From NCBI GenBank assembly GCA_012519555.1, contig JAAYPY010000160.1, positions 1-32,813 of the forward strand: a stretch of 32,813 nucleotides of DNA, given 5' to 3'. The stretch is from Tissierellia bacterium. GTDB taxonomy: Bacteria > Bacillota > Clostridia > Tissierellales > Sedimentibacteraceae. The notes beneath the pieces were generated by a model. That model ran no database searches, was not told where the DNA came from, and saw nothing but the letters and a program-made list of their open reading frames with translations. Every line of letters starts with the position of its first letter. The first letter of the stretch is position 1. A program made the translations under genes and the position numbers. Shown here in pieces: positions 1 through 9,039 of the stretch.

Positions 1-2
1 CA

Positions 3-38
3 AATGAAATGGGCTTCAATAAACTTAGTGCCAGATAA
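3..38 (+). CDS. C-terminal tail of an upstream ORF (...NEMGFNKLSAR*), possibly grdE; truncated by window edge
   Basis: Open frame from base 3 to the TAA at 36-38, just before the grdB SD (gggaggag). The GrdE identity is only a guess from the usual gene neighbourhood. Confidence 0.35.
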   Translation, partial: NEMGFNKLSAR

Positions 39-55
39 GAAGGGAGGAGAAAATA

Positions 56-1360
56 ATGCTAAAAGTTGTTCATTATATTAATCAATTCTTTGCCAATGTA
101 GGTGGAGAAGAAATGGCTCACATCCCTGCTGAAGTAAGAGAAGGCATAGTAGGACCCGGACTTGCTTTAAAACAAGCATTTAAGGATGAAGCGGAAATTG
201 TTGCTACAATTGTATGCGGAGACTCATATTTCAATGAAAATATGGATGAAGCCAAAAAAACCATTGTTGAAATGGTTAAAAAATACGAACCGGATATATT
301 TATTGCCGGACCGGCATTTAATGCTGGAAGATATGGAGTTGCATGCGGTACAATAGCACAGGCAGTTAAGGATGAACTAAATATTCCTGTATTAACGGGA
401 ATGTATGTAGAAAATCCCGGAGCAGACATGTTTAAAAACAACATCTATATTGTATCTACAAAAAACTCTGCTGCAGGTATGAGAGATGCTATTAAGAAAA
501 TGGCTCCCCTTGCACTTAAACTAGCAAAAGGAGAAAGAATCGGTGCATCTGTAGAAGAAGGCTATATACCTAACGGTAAAAGAGTTAATTTCTTTGAAAA
601 AGAAAGAGGCGCAAAAAGAGCCGTTAATATGCTTTTGGAAAAATTAGCCGACAAAGAATTCCAAACAGAATTCCCCATGCCTGATTTTGACAGAGTAGCT
701 CCAAACCCGGCTGTAAAAGATATTACAAAAGCTAAGATAGCATTGGTTACTTCAGGAGGTATTGTTCCAAAAGGAAATCCCGACCACATTGAATCATCAA
801 GTGCTTCCAAATACGGTAAATATGATATAGACGGAGTGATGGATTTAACAGAAGAAACCTTTGAAACAGCACATGGCGGATATGACCCTGTATATGCAAA
901 CTTAGACCCGGACAGAGTATTACCTGTAGATATTTTAAGAGAATTTGAAAAAGAAGGTAAAATAGGAAGCCTTCACAGATATTTCTACACTACTGTTGGT
1001 AATGGTACTGCCGTAAAAAGCGCAAAAGCTTTCGCCGAAGAATTTTCAAAAGAATTAGTGGCTGATGGAGTGGATGCAGTTATACTGACATCTACGTGAG
1101 GTACCTGTACGCGTTGCGGTGCAACGATGGTAAAAGAAATAGAAAGAGCAGGAATACCTGTAGTACATATGTGTACAATAGTTCCTATTTCATTAACTGT
1201 TGGAGCTAACAGAATAGTTCCTACAATAGCAATACCTCACCCCTTAGGGAATCCTTCCTTGTCTCTTGAAGAAGAAAGAGATATTAGGAGAGATTTACTG
1301 ACAAGGGCTTTAAAAGCTTTGGAAACAGAAGTTACAGAACAAACAGTATTCGAAAAATAA
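56..1360 (+). CDS. grdB: Glycine reductase complex component B, selenoprotein (in-frame UGA Sec at 1097-1099)
   Basis: ORFs 56..1099 and 1127..1360 are in the same frame. Reading UGA as Sec gives ...AVILTSTUGTCTRCGATMVKEIERAGIPVVHMCTIVPISLTVGANRIVPTIAIPHPLGNP..., the characteristic GrdB UxxCxxC region. Confidence 0.95.
1102..1132 (+). promoter_or_regulatory. Candidate bacterial SECIS hairpin downstream of the grdB UGA
   Basis: TACC(1102-1105)...CGTTGC(1112-1117)-GGT-GCAACG(1121-1126)..GGTA(1129-1132). Perfect 6-bp apical stem with GGU loop and an outer 4-bp stem; loop lies about 18 nt after the UGA. Confidence 0.65.
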
Positions 1361-1382
1361 GATACCCTAACCCTGTTTTTTC

Positions 1383-1445
1383 GAGCCTTGGCGAAGAATC
1401 TCATCTATCTATGCTGTGAGATTCTTCACCGGGCTCAGAATGACA
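1383..1445. repeat. Intergenic palindromic element (GAAGAATCTCA...TGAGATTCTTC...GGGCTCAGAATGACA type)
   Basis: Perfect 11-bp inverted repeat 1393-1403 / 1417-1427, flanked by outer GAGCC (1383-1387) / GGCTC pairing, followed by AGAATGACA. Confidence 0.65.
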
Positions 1446-1520
1446 TAATAAAAAAGCTAATGAAATCAACATGGTATGAAAATTTTACTAATTTGACTTT
1501 AGGCAGAAATGAGGTGGAAT

Positions 1521-2456
1521 ATGAGCAAAGTATATGATGTATTGATTATAGGAGCTGGTCCTGCAGGATTATCTGCCGGTATTTATGCGGGCAGAGCAAG
1601 ACTTAGCACACTTATTATTGAAAAGGAAAAAGATGGAGGACAAATTGTTCTAACATCAGAGGTTGAAAATTATCCGGGTTGTTTAGAAGGAGAATCAGGA
1701 CCAACATTAGTTGACAGAATGGCTGAGCAAGCTAAACGCTTCGGAGCTGAAAAAGTGTATGATGAAATTGTGGAAGTTAAGTTAGAAGGTAAAGAAAAAG
1801 TCCTAATCGGCAAAAAGGGCGAATACAAGGGTAAGTCGGTTATAATAGCAAGCGGTGCAACATCAAGACCAATCGGATGTCCCGGAGAAAAAACTTTCAC
1901 AGGCAAAGGTGTATCATACTGTGCAACTTGCGATGCAGCTTTCTTTGAAGATATGGAAGTATTTGTAGTGGGCGGCGGTGATACTGCTGTTGAAGAAGCC
2001 CTCTACCTAACAAAATTTGCAAGAAAAGTATCCATTATTCACAGAAGAGATGAACTGAGGGCTGCTAAATCAATACGAGCAAAAGCAGAAGCCAACCCAA
2101 AGATACATTTTATATGGGATTCGGTGGTAAAGGAAATCAAAGGCGATGGAATTGTTAATTCAATAGTTTTAGAAAATGTTAAAACTAAAGAGTTGACAGA
2201 AATAGTTGCTGATGAAGATGATATGACATTCGGTATTTTCGTATTCATTGGTTACGAACCAAAAACTAAAATATTTGAAGGTATTTTAGATATTGAAAAT
2301 GGATATCTGGTAACCGATGATAATATGAAAACAAACATTGAAGGTGTTTTTGCAGCCGGCGATATAAGAGTTAAAAGCTTGAGGCAGGTAGTGACTGCGG
2401 CAGCTGACGGAGCTATAGCTGCAGTACAGGCTGAAAAATATATAGAAGTACTGTAG
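1521..2456 (+). CDS. trxB: Thioredoxin reductase
   Basis: [19 protein letters not shown] motif, CATCDAAFF redox centre, [18 protein letters not shown] motif, AAGDIR near the C-terminus. Start at 1521 preferred (SD gaggtgg) over 1509. Confidence 0.93.
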   Translation: MSKVYDVLIIGAGPAGLSAGIYAGRARLSTLIIEKEKDGGQIVLTSEVENYPGCLEGESGPTLVDRMAEQAKRFGAEKVYDEIVEVKLEGKEKVLIGKKGEYKGKSVIIASGATSRPIGCPGEKTFTGKGVSYCATCDAAFFEDMEVFVVGGGDTAVEEALYLTKFARKVSIIHRRDELRAAKSIRAKAEANPKIHFIWDSVVKEIKGDGIVNSIVLENVKTKELTEIVADEDDMTFGIFVFIGYEPKTKIFEGILDIENGYLVTDDNMKTNIEGVFAAGDIRVKSLRQVVTAAADGAIAAVQAEKYIEVL

Positions 2457-2466
2457 GAGGTATGTA

Positions 2467-2784
2467 ATGTTAGTATTGGATAAAACAAATTTTGAAGCAG
2501 AAGTATTAAAGGGCGAAGGATATATTTTCGTTGACTTTTTCGGTGACGGATGTGCTCCTTGTGAAGCTTTAATGCCGCATGTTGAAAAATTTGCAGAAAA
2601 ATATGGCGACAAATTAAAATTTACAAAATTGAATACTACAAAAGCAAGAAGAGTTGCTATTGGGCAAAAGGTATTAGGTTTACCCGTAATTGCTATATAT
2701 AAGGATGGAGAAAAGCTTGAAGAATTAGTTAAAGATGATGCAACTCCTGAGAATATAGAGGCAATGATTCAAAAGTATATTTAA
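2467..2784 (+). CDS. trxA: Thioredoxin (grd-associated, active site CAPC)
   Basis: [25 protein letters not shown] thioredoxin fold; directly follows trxB and precedes grdA. Confidence 0.9.
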   Translation: MLVLDKTNFEAEVLKGEGYIFVDFFGDGCAPCEALMPHVEKFAEKYGDKLKFTKLNTTKARRVAIGQKVLGLPVIAIYKDGEKLEELVKDDATPENIEAMIQKYI

Positions 2785-2822
2785 TCACTTAACGAAAAAA
2801 CAAAAAAACATAGGAGGAAAAT

Positions 2823-3296
2823 ATGAGCTTATTAAAAGACAAAAAAATAATCATAATAGGCGATAGAGATGGAATACCCGGCCAGGCAATCGAAGAATGT
2901 GTAAAAACTGCCGGAGGCGATATTGTATTCTCATCAACAGAGTGCTTTGTCTGAACTAGCGCAGGTGCAATGGATTTGGAAAATCAAAAAAGGGTTAAAG
3001 AATTTGCTGAAAAGTATGGTGCTGAAAATATAGTAGTTATACTTGGTGCAGCAGAAGGTGAAGCAGCAGGTCTTGCTGCAGAAACCGTAACAAACGGAGA
3101 CCCTACTTTTGCAGGTCCATTGACAGGAGTTCAGTTGGGACTCAGCGTTTTTCATATATGTGAACCGGAAATAAAAGAATTAGTTGACGAATCAATTTAT
3201 GATGAACAAGTGGGCATGATGGAAATGGTATTGGATATCGATGATATCATTAGTGAAATGACTGCTATAAGAGAAGAATTCTGTAAATACCTGTAA
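2823..3296 (+). CDS. grdA: Glycine reductase complex selenoprotein A (in-frame UGA Sec44 at 2952-2954)
   Basis: ATG at 2823 after SD aggagg. [66 protein letters not shown]...; ORF-track entry 2970..3296 is in the same frame. [15 protein letters not shown] is the GrdA signature. Confidence 0.96.
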
Positions 3297-3300
3297 AATA

Positions 3301-3460
3301 GGTATGGGGACACAGACAGAGGAAGGGGGACACACCTTCCTTTTAGGGTAAGTCTTTGTAAGAAGAAGGAATGTACCCAAGAGGAGTGGGACATTCCAAA
3401 TGTCCCTATTATGGAAATGTAGACATTTTATTTGCTTCGTAGAAATGCGAAGCAAATTTT
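3301..3460. repeat. Cluster of intergenic palindromes (REP-like) between grdA and grdC
   Basis: GGAAGG(3321-3326)/CCTTCC(3335-3340); GGGACATT(3388-3395)/AATGTCCC(3399-3406); GGAATGT(3368-3374)/ACATTCC(3391-3397); ATTTGCTTCG(3430-3439)/CGAAGCAAAT(3448-3457). Confidence 0.6.
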
Positions 3461-3524
3461 GAATACGAAACTTTTATTAATTGAAGATAGAAATATAAAC
3501 GAAAAGTAAATAAAGGAGGTTTTT

Positions 3525-5057
3525 ATGAACAGTGTAATTTTGGGAAGCAGTTATATTATGGTTTATGCACCGGATATGGTTATTCATAACGGTTCTACAC
3601 AGACAACCGAAAGAACTGTAAACCCCAACTCTGAATATTTAAAAGAGATAAAAAACAATCTGAGAACATTTGATCAAGTGGTAAGCTATTTGCCTAACCA
3701 AACATATATAGGAAATATTACCCCGGATGAATTAGGCAAATATGAAATGCCTTGGTTTGACAAACCTTTGGAAGGAGCCACAAGAGATGGTAAATTCGGG
3801 GAAATTATGCCTCAAGATGAATTCATAGTTCTTATGCAAATTTGTGATGTGTTTGATTTGGTTAAATTAGAAAAGCAATTTGTTTCCAATACCAAAGCTA
3901 AGCTTATGAAACATCCTCTATTTGATGATGGTTTAATAGGAAGAATCAAAGATGGAGAAGAGCTTGATGCAATAAAAAAATATGTGGATACAGAGCATGC
4001 TGAGCCCATATACAATAAGGGCGAGTTAATTGGGTGTGTAAAAAGAGCACATGATATTGACATGAATTTAAGCGGACATGTAATGTTTGAAAATCTTGTA
4101 TCAAAGGCTTCTAATGTGCTTGCTTTATTAAATCTTGTAAGTAAAAACAACATTAACAAAGAAGAAATTGAATATGTAATTGAATGCAGTGAAGAGGCAT
4201 GCGGTGATATAAATCAAAGAGGCGGTGGAAACTTTGCAAAGGCTTGTGCTGAAGTAGCCGGATTTGTTAATGCTACAGGTTCAGATACAAGAGGTTTTTG
4301 CGCAGCACCGACTCATGCAATAATTGAAGCAGCTGCATTGGTAAAAGCAGGAGTATTTAAAAAAGTTGTGGTATCAGCAGGCGGCAGCACAGCTAAATTG
4401 GGTATGAACGGTAAGGACCACCTAAAAAAGGGATACCCGATTTTAGAAGATACCATTGGTGGATTTGCTGTATTAATAGGTGAAAATGACGGTGTAAACC
4501 CTGAGATAAACCTTGACCTTGTAGGAAGACATACAGTTGGTACAGGTTCATCTCCGCAGGCGGTTATAACATCATTGGTATCATCTTTAGATAAAGCAGG
4601 ATTAAAAATAACAGATATCGATAAATATTCAGTAGAAATGCAAAATCCTGAAGTAACAAAGCCTGCCGGAGCAGGAGATGTTCCATTGGCAAATTATAAA
4701 ATGATTGGTGCATTAGCAGTAAAACGCGGAGATATAGATAGAAAAGAATTAGCTGATTTTACTGAAAAACATGGTATGACAGGCTGGGCACCAACACAAG
4801 GACATATACCTTCAGGTGTTCCATACCTTGGCTTCTGCAGAGAAGATATACTTTCCGGCAAAATTAAAAATGCTATGATTATTGGCAAAGGCAGCCTATT
4901 CCTTGGAAGAATGACTAATTTATTCGATGGAGTTTCCTTTATTATTGAAGCAAATAAAGGAGGTCAGGTAGAAACGTCAGCAATTTCTGAGGAAGAGGTA
5001 AAGAAATTAATTGCTAATGCCTTAAAGGATTTCGCTTCAAATCTGTTAAGCGAATAG
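3525..5057 (+). CDS. grdC: Glycine reductase complex component C, subunit GrdC
   Basis: Starts MNSVILGSSYIMVYAPDMVIHNGSTQTTERTVNPNSEYL; thiolase-like GFCAAPTHAI segment; follows grdA. Confidence 0.93.
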   Translation: MNSVILGSSYIMVYAPDMVIHNGSTQTTERTVNPNSEYLKEIKNNLRTFDQVVSYLPNQTYIGNITPDELGKYEMPWFDKPLEGATRDGKFGEIMPQDEFIVLMQICDVFDLVKLEKQFVSNTKAKLMKHPLFDDGLIGRIKDGEELDAIKKYVDTEHAEPIYNKGELIGCVKRAHDIDMNLSGHVMFENLVSKASNVLALLNLVSKNNINKEEIEYVIECSEEACGDINQRGGGNFAKACAEVAGFVNATGSDTRGFCAAPTHAIIEAAALVKAGVFKKVVVSAGGSTAKLGMNGKDHLKKGYPILEDTIGGFAVLIGENDGVNPEINLDLVGRHTVGTGSSPQAVITSLVSSLDKAGLKITDIDKYSVEMQNPEVTKPAGAGDVPLANYKMIGALAVKRGDIDRKELADFTEKHGMTGWAPTQGHIPSGVPYLGFCREDILSGKIKNAMIIGKGSLFLGRMTNLFDGVSFIIEANKGGQVETSAISEEEVKKLIANALKDFASNLLSE

Positions 5058-5067
5058 GAGTGAAGAT

Positions 5068-6243
5068 ATGTCTGAAAAATTAGTAAAACAAACAATAGGT
5101 AGAATTTTTAACCAATTGGCTGATACATTAATAAGCGGAGAGTATGGTCAAAAACCCAAGGTTGCAGTTACTGCATTAGGAAGCGAACACGGAGAGGATG
5201 AAGTTATCAAGGCCGCAGTCGGCGCTTTAAAATTCGGGATTGAACCTACTGTGATAGGCTCAAAAGCAAATGAAGGTGTAAATACGGTTCTAGTTGATTC
5301 AGAAGATGACGCTCATAAGAAAATGGAAGAACTGCTGGATTCCGGCAATGTTGATGCTGCCGTTACCATGCATTATCCCTTTCCTATAGGCGTATCCACT
5401 GTAGGCAGAATTATAACTCCCGGAAATGGAAAAGAAATGTTTATTGCAACAACAACAGGAACTTCTTCAACCGATAAGATTGAAGGAATGGTTAAGAATG
5501 CCGTCTATGGCATAATTACTGCCAAAGCTTGCGGAATAAAAAATCCAAGAGTTGGAATTTTAAATGTAGATGGTGCCAGACAAACTGAAATTGCATTAAA
5601 CAAGCTTAAAAACAAGGGTTATGATATAAACTTTGCTGAGTCCAAGAGAGCGGACGGAGGAGCCATTATGAGAGGAAATGATTTATTAACAGGCTCAGCA
5701 GACGTTATGGTTATGGATTCTCTTACCGGCAATCTGATGATTAAAATATTTTCATCCTACACTACAGGAGGAAGCTATGAATCATTAGGTTATGGTTACG
5801 GTCCCGGCATGGGTGAAAACTTTAATAAGCTGATATTGATTATTTCACGGGCTTCCGGAGCTCCATTGATTGAAGGAGCAATTAGATTTGCGGGAGACTT
5901 AATAAAAGGAAATTGCCTGCAAATTGCAAAAGAAGAATTCAATAAAGCTAAAAAAGCAGGCTTGGATGAAATCTTGTCTGAAATAAAGGCATCTAAGAAG
6001 CCGGCAGCAGAAGAAGCAGAAATTGCAGCTCCTCCAAAAGAAGTTGTAACATCTCAAATATCCGGAATTGAAATCATGGACCTTGAAGATGCAGTTAAAT
6101 TGTTGTGGAAAAGCGGGGTATATGCTGAAAGCGGAATGGGATGTACCGGACCTATTATTTTGGTAAGTGAAGCAAAAACAAACGAAGCATTAAAAATACT
6201 AGCGGATAATGACTATATAGCTAAAGAGCAGTTAGACTGCTGA
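5068..6243 (+). CDS. grdD: Glycine reductase complex component C, subunit GrdD
   Basis: PlsX-like glycine/sarcosine/betaine reductase subunit; C-terminal ESGMGCTGPIILVSEAKTNEA; immediately downstream of grdC. Confidence 0.92.
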   Translation: MSEKLVKQTIGRIFNQLADTLISGEYGQKPKVAVTALGSEHGEDEVIKAAVGALKFGIEPTVIGSKANEGVNTVLVDSEDDAHKKMEELLDSGNVDAAVTMHYPFPIGVSTVGRIITPGNGKEMFIATTTGTSSTDKIEGMVKNAVYGIITAKACGIKNPRVGILNVDGARQTEIALNKLKNKGYDINFAESKRADGGAIMRGNDLLTGSADVMVMDSLTGNLMIKIFSSYTTGGSYESLGYGYGPGMGENFNKLILIISRASGAPLIEGAIRFAGDLIKGNCLQIAKEEFNKAKKAGLDEILSEIKASKKPAAEEAEIAAPPKEVVTSQISGIEIMDLEDAVKLLWKSGVYAESGMGCTGPIILVSEAKTNEALKILADNDYIAKEQLDC

Positions 6244-6321
6244 TACCCTAACCCAAGACTTAGACCGGAGGGAGGAAGTTTTGATGGCAGGTAAAACGCA
6301 AAAATTCCTAATTTAAATAAT

Positions 6322-6368
6322 AAATTCTTCATCATATATTAAATTATATTGATGAAGAATTATTTTTT
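6322..6368 (+). terminator. Intrinsic terminator after the grd operon
   Basis: AATTCTTCATCA (6323-6334) / TGATGAAGAATT (6350-6361), followed by an ATTTTTT tract. Confidence 0.8.
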
Positions 6369-6400
6369 AAAAGCAACTTTTATTACCATTTATAAATAAG

Positions 6401-6428
6401 TTGAAAATTTATGATTTTTTGTTATAAT
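6401..6428 (+). promoter_or_regulatory. Sigma-A promoter for rpoN
   Basis: TTGAAA (6401-6406), 16-nt spacer, TATAAT (6423-6428). Confidence 0.75.
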
Positions 6429-6449
6429 AGACATGTGAGGAGTGATATC

Positions 6450-7847
6450 ATGAAAATGGGATTTGAATTAAATCTTTCTCAAACCCAAAAGCTTATTATG
6501 ACACCAGAATTAAGGCAAGCTATCCAAATCTTGCAATTTAATAATGTCGAATTGACTGATTTTATCAATAGGCAATTAGAAATCAATCCATTTTTGGAAT
6601 CTGTCGATAATAAGAGTGATGCCTCTTCAAATGATGAACAAGTGGTTGAAAAAAAAGAGCATGAAGAAATAGACTGGAGAGAATTAGCTGAGAGGTATGA
6701 CGATTTTTCTTATAAAACATATGATAAATATACAGATGATGAAAATAAGCAATCCTTTGAAAGCTATACTTCCAAAAAAATATCCCTGAAAGATCACTTG
6801 ATGATTCAGTTGGGAATGGCTGTTAAAACAAACAAAGATAGGCGTATTGGCGAATTTATAATTGAATCCTTGGATAACAAAGGCTATTTGGGATGTTCTC
6901 TTCAAGACATAAGCTTATTAATAAATGAAAATGTTGTTGATGTTGAAAGGGTTTTAAGACTTATACAAACTTTTGATCCTGTTGGAGTTGCAGCAAGGGA
7001 TTTAAGTGAATGTCTTATGATACAGCTTAAGGAAAAAGGAATTCAAGATAAGAATGCTTATATTATTATAGAAAAACATCTTGAAGATATTGCAACCAAT
7101 AAAATTCAAAAAATAGCTAAGGAGCTTCATATATCTGTTAAAAGAGTGCAGAATATTTGCGACATAATAAAAATGCTTGAACCCAAGCCATCAAGAGGTT
7201 TCATTGTAGACAGCGATAATATAAGGTACATAGTACCTGATGCAACCATAGAAAAAATTAATAATGAATATATTATTATAGTAAATGACAGCTACCTGCC
7301 GACTCTAACCATTAACAATTATTATAGAAACATGATAAACGAATTAGAGGATAAGGAAGCAAGCAAATTTTTAGCGGACAAACTCAATTCATCTATGTGG
7401 TTGATTAAGAGCATTGAGCAAAGAAGAATGACTTTATATAAAGTAGTTGAATCAATATTAAAATTTCAAAGGAAGTTTTTTGACGAGGGAAAAGCAGCAT
7501 TAAGACCTTTAGTTTTAAAGGATGTGGCAGATGATATCGGCATGCACGAATCGACAATAAGCAGAGCCACTAATGGAAAATATGTGCAGACACCAAGAGG
7601 ATTGTATGAATTGAAATACTTTTTTGCAAGCAGCGTAAGTGAAACAGATGGAAGCGGAGTATCATCAACAAGTGTCAAATCATTTATACAAAAACTAATA
7701 GATGAAGAAAGTCCACAAAAACCATTAAGCGACCAGAAGATAACAGAAAAATTAAAAGATGAAGGTATAAATATATCAAGAAGGACTGTAGCAAAATACA
7801 GAGACGAAATGAGAATACCGTCATCATCCATGAGAAGAAGGTATTAA
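6450..7847 (+). CDS. rpoN: RNA polymerase sigma-54 factor
   Basis: N-terminal LNLSQTQKLIMTPELRQAIQILQ region I; LKDVADDIGMHESTISRATNGKY HTH; C-terminal ISRRTVAKYRDEMRIPSSSMRRR RpoN box. Start 6450 after SD gaggag. Confidence 0.95.
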   Translation: MKMGFELNLSQTQKLIMTPELRQAIQILQFNNVELTDFINRQLEINPFLESVDNKSDASSNDEQVVEKKEHEEIDWRELAERYDDFSYKTYDKYTDDENKQSFESYTSKKISLKDHLMIQLGMAVKTNKDRRIGEFIIESLDNKGYLGCSLQDISLLINENVVDVERVLRLIQTFDPVGVAARDLSECLMIQLKEKGIQDKNAYIIIEKHLEDIATNKIQKIAKELHISVKRVQNICDIIKMLEPKPSRGFIVDSDNIRYIVPDATIEKINNEYIIIVNDSYLPTLTINNYYRNMINELEDKEASKFLADKLNSSMWLIKSIEQRRMTLYKVVESILKFQRKFFDEGKAALRPLVLKDVADDIGMHESTISRATNGKYVQTPRGLYELKYFFASSVSETDGSGVSSTSVKSFIQKLIDEESPQKPLSDQKITEKLKDEGINISRRTVAKYRDEMRIPSSSMRRRY

Positions 7848-7849
7848 AT

Positions 7850-7884
7850 AAGAATATGATGATTAGAGCATATTCTTTTTTTTT
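7850..7884 (+). terminator. Intrinsic terminator after rpoN
   Basis: AGAATATG (7851-7858) / CATATTCT (7869-7876) followed by a T9 tract. Confidence 0.8.
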
Positions 7885-8030
7885 CCTAAAAACTGCTACA
7901 CAATATTTATTTAGTATGATATAATCAAATTATTACATAATAACCTTATTGAGACAGCATCATTTGTTGATTTGTTGAAATAAGGATAGAGATACAAAAT
8001 AAATAAACATTTAACTAACAGGAGGATTAT

Positions 8031-9038
8031 ATGGTAAGAGTAGCGATTAACGGATTTGGAAGAATTGGAAGATTGGCATTAAGGCTGATGGTTCAAGATG
8101 AAGACTTCCAGGTTGTGGCAATCAACACAAATTCAGATGCGGAGACATTAACATATTTGTTAAAGTATGATACTGCACACGGTAATTTTATGACCGATAG
8201 AATATCATACAAAGACAACTTAATGTATGTTGACGATAAAGAAATTATAACATCCAGGGTAAAGGAGCCTGAGAATTGCAATTGGAAAGAATTAGATATA
8301 GACTTGGTAATTGACTGCACAGGAAAATTCAATGAAAAAGAAAAAGCAGAAGCACATATTAAAGCAGGGGCAAAAAAAGTACTTCTGTCGGCACCGGGTA
8401 AAGGCGACTTAAAAACTGTCGTTTACAATGTGAACCACAATATTTTAGATGGAAAAGAAACAGTTGTATCAGCAGCATCATGCACAACAAACTGCTTAGC
8501 TCCCTTAGCCAAAGCAATAAATGATGAATTTGGAATTGTTAAGGGTCTTATGACAACTGTTCATGCATATACTAATGACCAAAACATTCATGATAATTCT
8601 CATAAGAAAGGTATAAAAGCAAGGAGAGGGCGTGCAGCAGCAGCAAATATTGTTCCTGCATCAACGGGTGCAGCTAAAACAGTGGGCGTTGTAATGCCTG
8701 AATTAAAAGGTAAACTTGATGGTATAGCTCTCCGTGTTCCAACAATAACAGGCTCAGTTGTGGATTTAACTGTTGAACTAAAGAGAAATGTTACAGTTGA
8801 AGAAATAAATGAAGCTGTTAAGAATGCAGCTAATGAAACATTAGCATATACAGAAGATCCAATCGTATCAAGCGATGTTATCGGAAGCCGCTATGCATGT
8901 GTATTTGATGCATTATCAACTCAAATAATAGAAGCCGACGGCAAACAGTTGGTTAAACTAATTGCTTGGTATGACAATGAAATGTCATTTACAGCACAAT
9001 TGGTGAGATTAGCAAAACATTGGGGCGAGATGAAGTAA
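8031..9038 (+). CDS. gap: Glyceraldehyde-3-phosphate dehydrogenase, type I
   Basis: VRVAINGFGRIGRLALR; SAASCTTNCLAPLAKAI active site; WYDNEMSF. Confidence 0.97.
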   Translation: MVRVAINGFGRIGRLALRLMVQDEDFQVVAINTNSDAETLTYLLKYDTAHGNFMTDRISYKDNLMYVDDKEIITSRVKEPENCNWKELDIDLVIDCTGKFNEKEKAEAHIKAGAKKVLLSAPGKGDLKTVVYNVNHNILDGKETVVSAASCTTNCLAPLAKAINDEFGIVKGLMTTVHAYTNDQNIHDNSHKKGIKARRGRAAAANIVPASTGAAKTVGVVMPELKGKLDGIALRVPTITGSVVDLTVELKRNVTVEEINEAVKNAANETLAYTEDPIVSSDVIGSRYACVFDALSTQIIEADGKQLVKLIAWYDNEMSFTAQLVRLAKHWGEMK

Positions 9039-9039
9039 T

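Noticed and set aside
1097-1099. grdB as a pseudogene broken by a premature stop
   Set aside because: The UGA sits exactly at the known Sec position, homology continues in frame on both sides, and a SECIS-like hairpin follows.
6241-6270. UGA readthrough (third selenocysteine) at the grdD stop
   Set aside because: GrdD homology ends before this codon; the downstream frame reads YPNPRLRPEGG..., which is repeat-derived and unconserved-looking.
7885-8030. Riboswitch or CggR operator upstream of gap
   Set aside because: No recognisable riboswitch core or GGGAC..TGTCC operator; only a possible -10 (TATAAT 7920-7925) without a good -35.
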